Of a stretch of DNA of 64,000 nucleotides, positions 62,125 through 64,000 are shown piece by piece. The position numbers and the translations under genes are program-made. The DNA is taken from contig NZ_CP108538.1 of assembly GCF_035994185.1 (NCBI RefSeq), positions 7,195,501 through 7,259,500 of the forward strand. The letters are read 5' to 3'. The DNA comes from Streptomyces sp. NBC_01217. Lineage in GTDB: Bacteria; Actinomycetota; Actinomycetes; Streptomycetales; Streptomycetaceae. Each line of letters begins with the position of its first letter. Position 1 is the first letter of the stretch. The notes under the pieces are model-generated. The model ran no database searches. It saw only the letters and a program-made list of their open reading frames with translations, and was not told the DNA's origin.

Positions 62125-63823
62125 CCCGGTCCGGCAAGAGATCCTCGATGCTCCCGGCCACCTTCTGATCGTCGGGGGCCCAGGCTGCGGCAAAACCACC
62201 ATCGCTCTTCTCAAGGCCCAGACGAGGCTGGCCGCCCTCGAACCCGAACAGCGCGTAGCTTTCCTGAGCTTCTCGCGCGCCGCCGTACGCCAGATCACGG
62301 ACCGGATGTCCGGAGTCCTGGACCGGGCCAGCCGCCAACGCCTGGAAGTACGAACTTTTCACGCCTTCTTCCTCGACGTCGTACGCAGCCACGGACGACT
62401 GCTCACCGGCCGGCCTTCTTCGTTCATCGCGCCCGACCGCGAACGGCAGATCCAGGCGGACTTCGACGGCGATTGGAAGAGCGAGCGCCATCGCCTCGCG
62501 ACTGAGGAGGGCCGCTACGTCTTCGACCTCCTCGCTGGCACAACGGCGACCCTCCTGGAGCGTAGCGCCGCTCTGCGTGCCCTCTACAGCAGCATCTATC
62601 CACTGATCATCGTCGACGAGTTTCAGGACACCAACACCGACCAGTGGCGCGTGATCAAGGCTCTCAGTGGCACCTCCACCGTCATCTGCCTCGCCGACCC
62701 TGACCAGCGCATCTTCGACCACCTGGACGGCGTTGAAGAGCAGCGCCTCGATGACGCCGTGGCGCACCTCGCCCCCAAGCCCTTCGACTTGTCCAAGGAC
62801 AACCACCGCAGTCCCGGCGGCGGACTGCTCGACTACGCCAACGCCATCCTGAACAACACCCTCCACCCTCAGCCAGACAACGTCCGCACCTGGACCTATA
62901 CCCCTGGCTACGGCGTTCCTTGGCAGACCCGTGTCCACAAGGGGGTCGTCGCCGTGCGGGATCACCTCGCCACCCAGCTGGGGCGCACACCGACGATCGC
63001 CGTCCTCGCAAGCGTCAACTCCCTGCTGGGTCAGGTGTCCGAGACCCTCGACACCGACACCGACACCGGAGAAATCACACTTCCTGCAGTTGAGCACGCT
63101 CTGCAATGGGATCCCGAACTGACCGCAGCGGCTGGCTACGTCGTCGCGTCGATCATGGAGTGGCCAGGGCTACCTCGCGTGGAGGCTGTCGCCCGGACCG
63201 TGCAGTCCCTTGCCGACTTTTACCGGGTCAAGCTGACCAGCGGCACGGTCGGCGCACGCGGCAAGATCAAACCCTTGGAGAACGGGCTCGTCGCATTCAC
63301 GTCTGGCAAGACCATCCGTTCCAAGAGCGTCAAGGCCGTGACCGCTGCCTACGATGCTGGGATCTCCTACATTGGGCAACCGGTCGCCGACTGGCAGACC
63401 GCGCGTGACCGCCTCCGCGGCTCCAGCGAACTCGGAGAAGTCCTCAAACACACACGCCTGTTGCGCCTACTCCACGCTACCGATGCGATGGCCTGGGGCC
63501 TGTCTGATGCCTGGGACGGCCAGTCCGCCTACAGCGAAGCCGCAGCCACAGTCCGCGCCGTCCTTGCCGCCGAATCCCTCACTGCAGCCCAACAAGCGCC
63601 AGAGCCAGTCTCCCTGATGAGCATGCACCGCTCCAAGGGCAAGGAATTCGACGGTGTCGTCATCGTCGAAGGACCCTACACAGGCACCCTGCTCGACCCC
63701 AGATGGGACCCTGAACGTCTGCGCGCCCAGAGACGCCTCCTGCGCGTCGCCATAACGCGAGCGCGCTTCGTGGTCCTCTTCGTCCGCCCTCAGGGCAGCC
63801 AACGTCTCACGGGAACGCGCTAA
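62114..63823 (+). CDS. gajB: Gabija helicase GajB (UvrD/Rep-like)
   Basis: A 569-residue superfamily 1 helicase. Motif I IVGGPGCGKTT (19-29), motif Ia VAFLSFSRAAV, motif II IIVDEFQDTNTD (165-176), motif III CLADPDQRIFDHLDG, motif IV-like SKDNHRSPGG, motif V SMHRSKGKEFDGVVIVEG and motif VI RRLLRVAITRARFVVL are all present, so it should hydrolyse ATP. GajB is thought to sense or process DNA ends and stimulate GajA. It begins inside the gajA 3' end (ATG 62114). The last ~180 bp of the window after its stop hold no supported gene. Confidence 0.88.
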   Translation: MKIDPVRQEILDAPGHLLIVGGPGCGKTTIALLKAQTRLAALEPEQRVAFLSFSRAAVRQITDRMSGVLDRASRQRLEVRTFHAFFLDVVRSHGRLLTGRPSSFIAPDRERQIQADFDGDWKSERHRLATEEGRYVFDLLAGTTATLLERSAALRALYSSIYPLIIVDEFQDTNTDQWRVIKALSGTSTVICLADPDQRIFDHLDGVEEQRLDDAVAHLAPKPFDLSKDNHRSPGGGLLDYANAILNNTLHPQPDNVRTWTYTPGYGVPWQTRVHKGVVAVRDHLATQLGRTPTIAVLASVNSLLGQVSETLDTDTDTGEITLPAVEHALQWDPELTAAAGYVVASIMEWPGLPRVEAVARTVQSLADFYRVKLTSGTVGARGKIKPLENGLVAFTSGKTIRSKSVKAVTAAYDAGISYIGQPVADWQTARDRLRGSSELGEVLKHTRLLRLLHATDAMAWGLSDAWDGQSAYSEAAATVRAVLAAESLTAAQQAPEPVSLMSMHRSKGKEFDGVVIVEGPYTGTLLDPRWDPERLRAQRRLLRVAITRARFVVLFVRPQGSQRLTGTR

Positions 63824-64000
63824 CCCCGCCTTCGACGTCGCTCTGCGCGATCCAGTTGTCGGAGCAGACACCGACGACTACGGACCGAGCCGTTCGCCCG
63901 CCGCACGAGGCAGTGCCGGACATGCCGACGCTCACGCGAACCGTCGCGCCAGTGCGGCCAGAACGACTGGGCCCCACCGACACGGCTGAACCGGAAGCAG

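Overview
The base composition (high GC, third positions almost always G or C), TTG/GTG starts and protein families (SCO6880-type transfer protein, DUF4913, DUF317, OmpR-type winged helix fused to an alpha/beta hydrolase) point to a Streptomyces or a close actinomycete. Most of the window looks like accessory DNA: a conjugative element (linear plasmid or integrative element) with nested transposons, joined to a resistance, defence and toxin-like region full of IS elements and gene remnants. All calls come from reading the sequence; no database was searched.

Layout. (1) 1-15.65 kb plus 23.5-24.7 kb, minus strand: a type IV secretion-like transfer operon. It encodes an SLT + NlpC/P60 wall hydrolase, a DUF6112-like small membrane protein, a VirB8-like bitopic protein, a VirB6-like polytopic protein, an SCO6880 protein, a VirB4/TraE-like ATPase, and a tail of element-specific proteins that decays near the left edge (three single-base frameshifts and a 347-bp MITE in a glycosyltransferase gene). 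(2) 15779-23480: a complete Tn7-like transposon (TnsA, TnsB, TnsC, TniQ and one acetyltransferase cargo gene). It has exact TGTAGGTTCC ends and a GGCGG target duplication, and it lies just after the stop codon of the wall-hydrolase gene, splitting the transfer operon. Its TniQ carries LysR-like and PadR-like DNA-binding domains at the C terminus. (3) 24.67-25.13 kb: a mirror-symmetric divergent promoter and operator serving the transfer operon and the rightward accessory operon. (4) 25.1-37.35 kb, plus strand: the accessory operon, holding an orphan DNA methyltransferase, DUF4913, a RelE-like protein, winged-helix regulators, an MFS transporter, an ATP-grasp ligase, a DUF317 protein and a sortase-anchored SpaA-like surface protein, closed by a strong terminator. 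(5) 37.6-43.9 kb: a Tn554-like module of three coupled tyrosine recombinase-type genes and a small TnpC-like gene, ending 14 bp from a truncated Sua5/YrdC gene. This may be the element-chromosome junction.

(6) 44-53.5 kb: a STAS regulator and a partly mirrored pair of modules: Vps62/aerolysin-like protein + CoA ligase + winged-helix hydrolase facing a second Vps62-like protein + secreted protein + second winged-helix hydrolase. (7) 53.5-60.3 kb: a scrap yard with transposase and GFA-enzyme remnants, a hairpin-forming 20-bp repeat, two tandem IS5-family copies sharing a TTA target in one gene, and a TnsA-like remnant. (8) 60.3-63.8 kb: a two-gene Gabija-type anti-phage system (OLD-family ATPase-TOPRIM nuclease and UvrD-like helicase).
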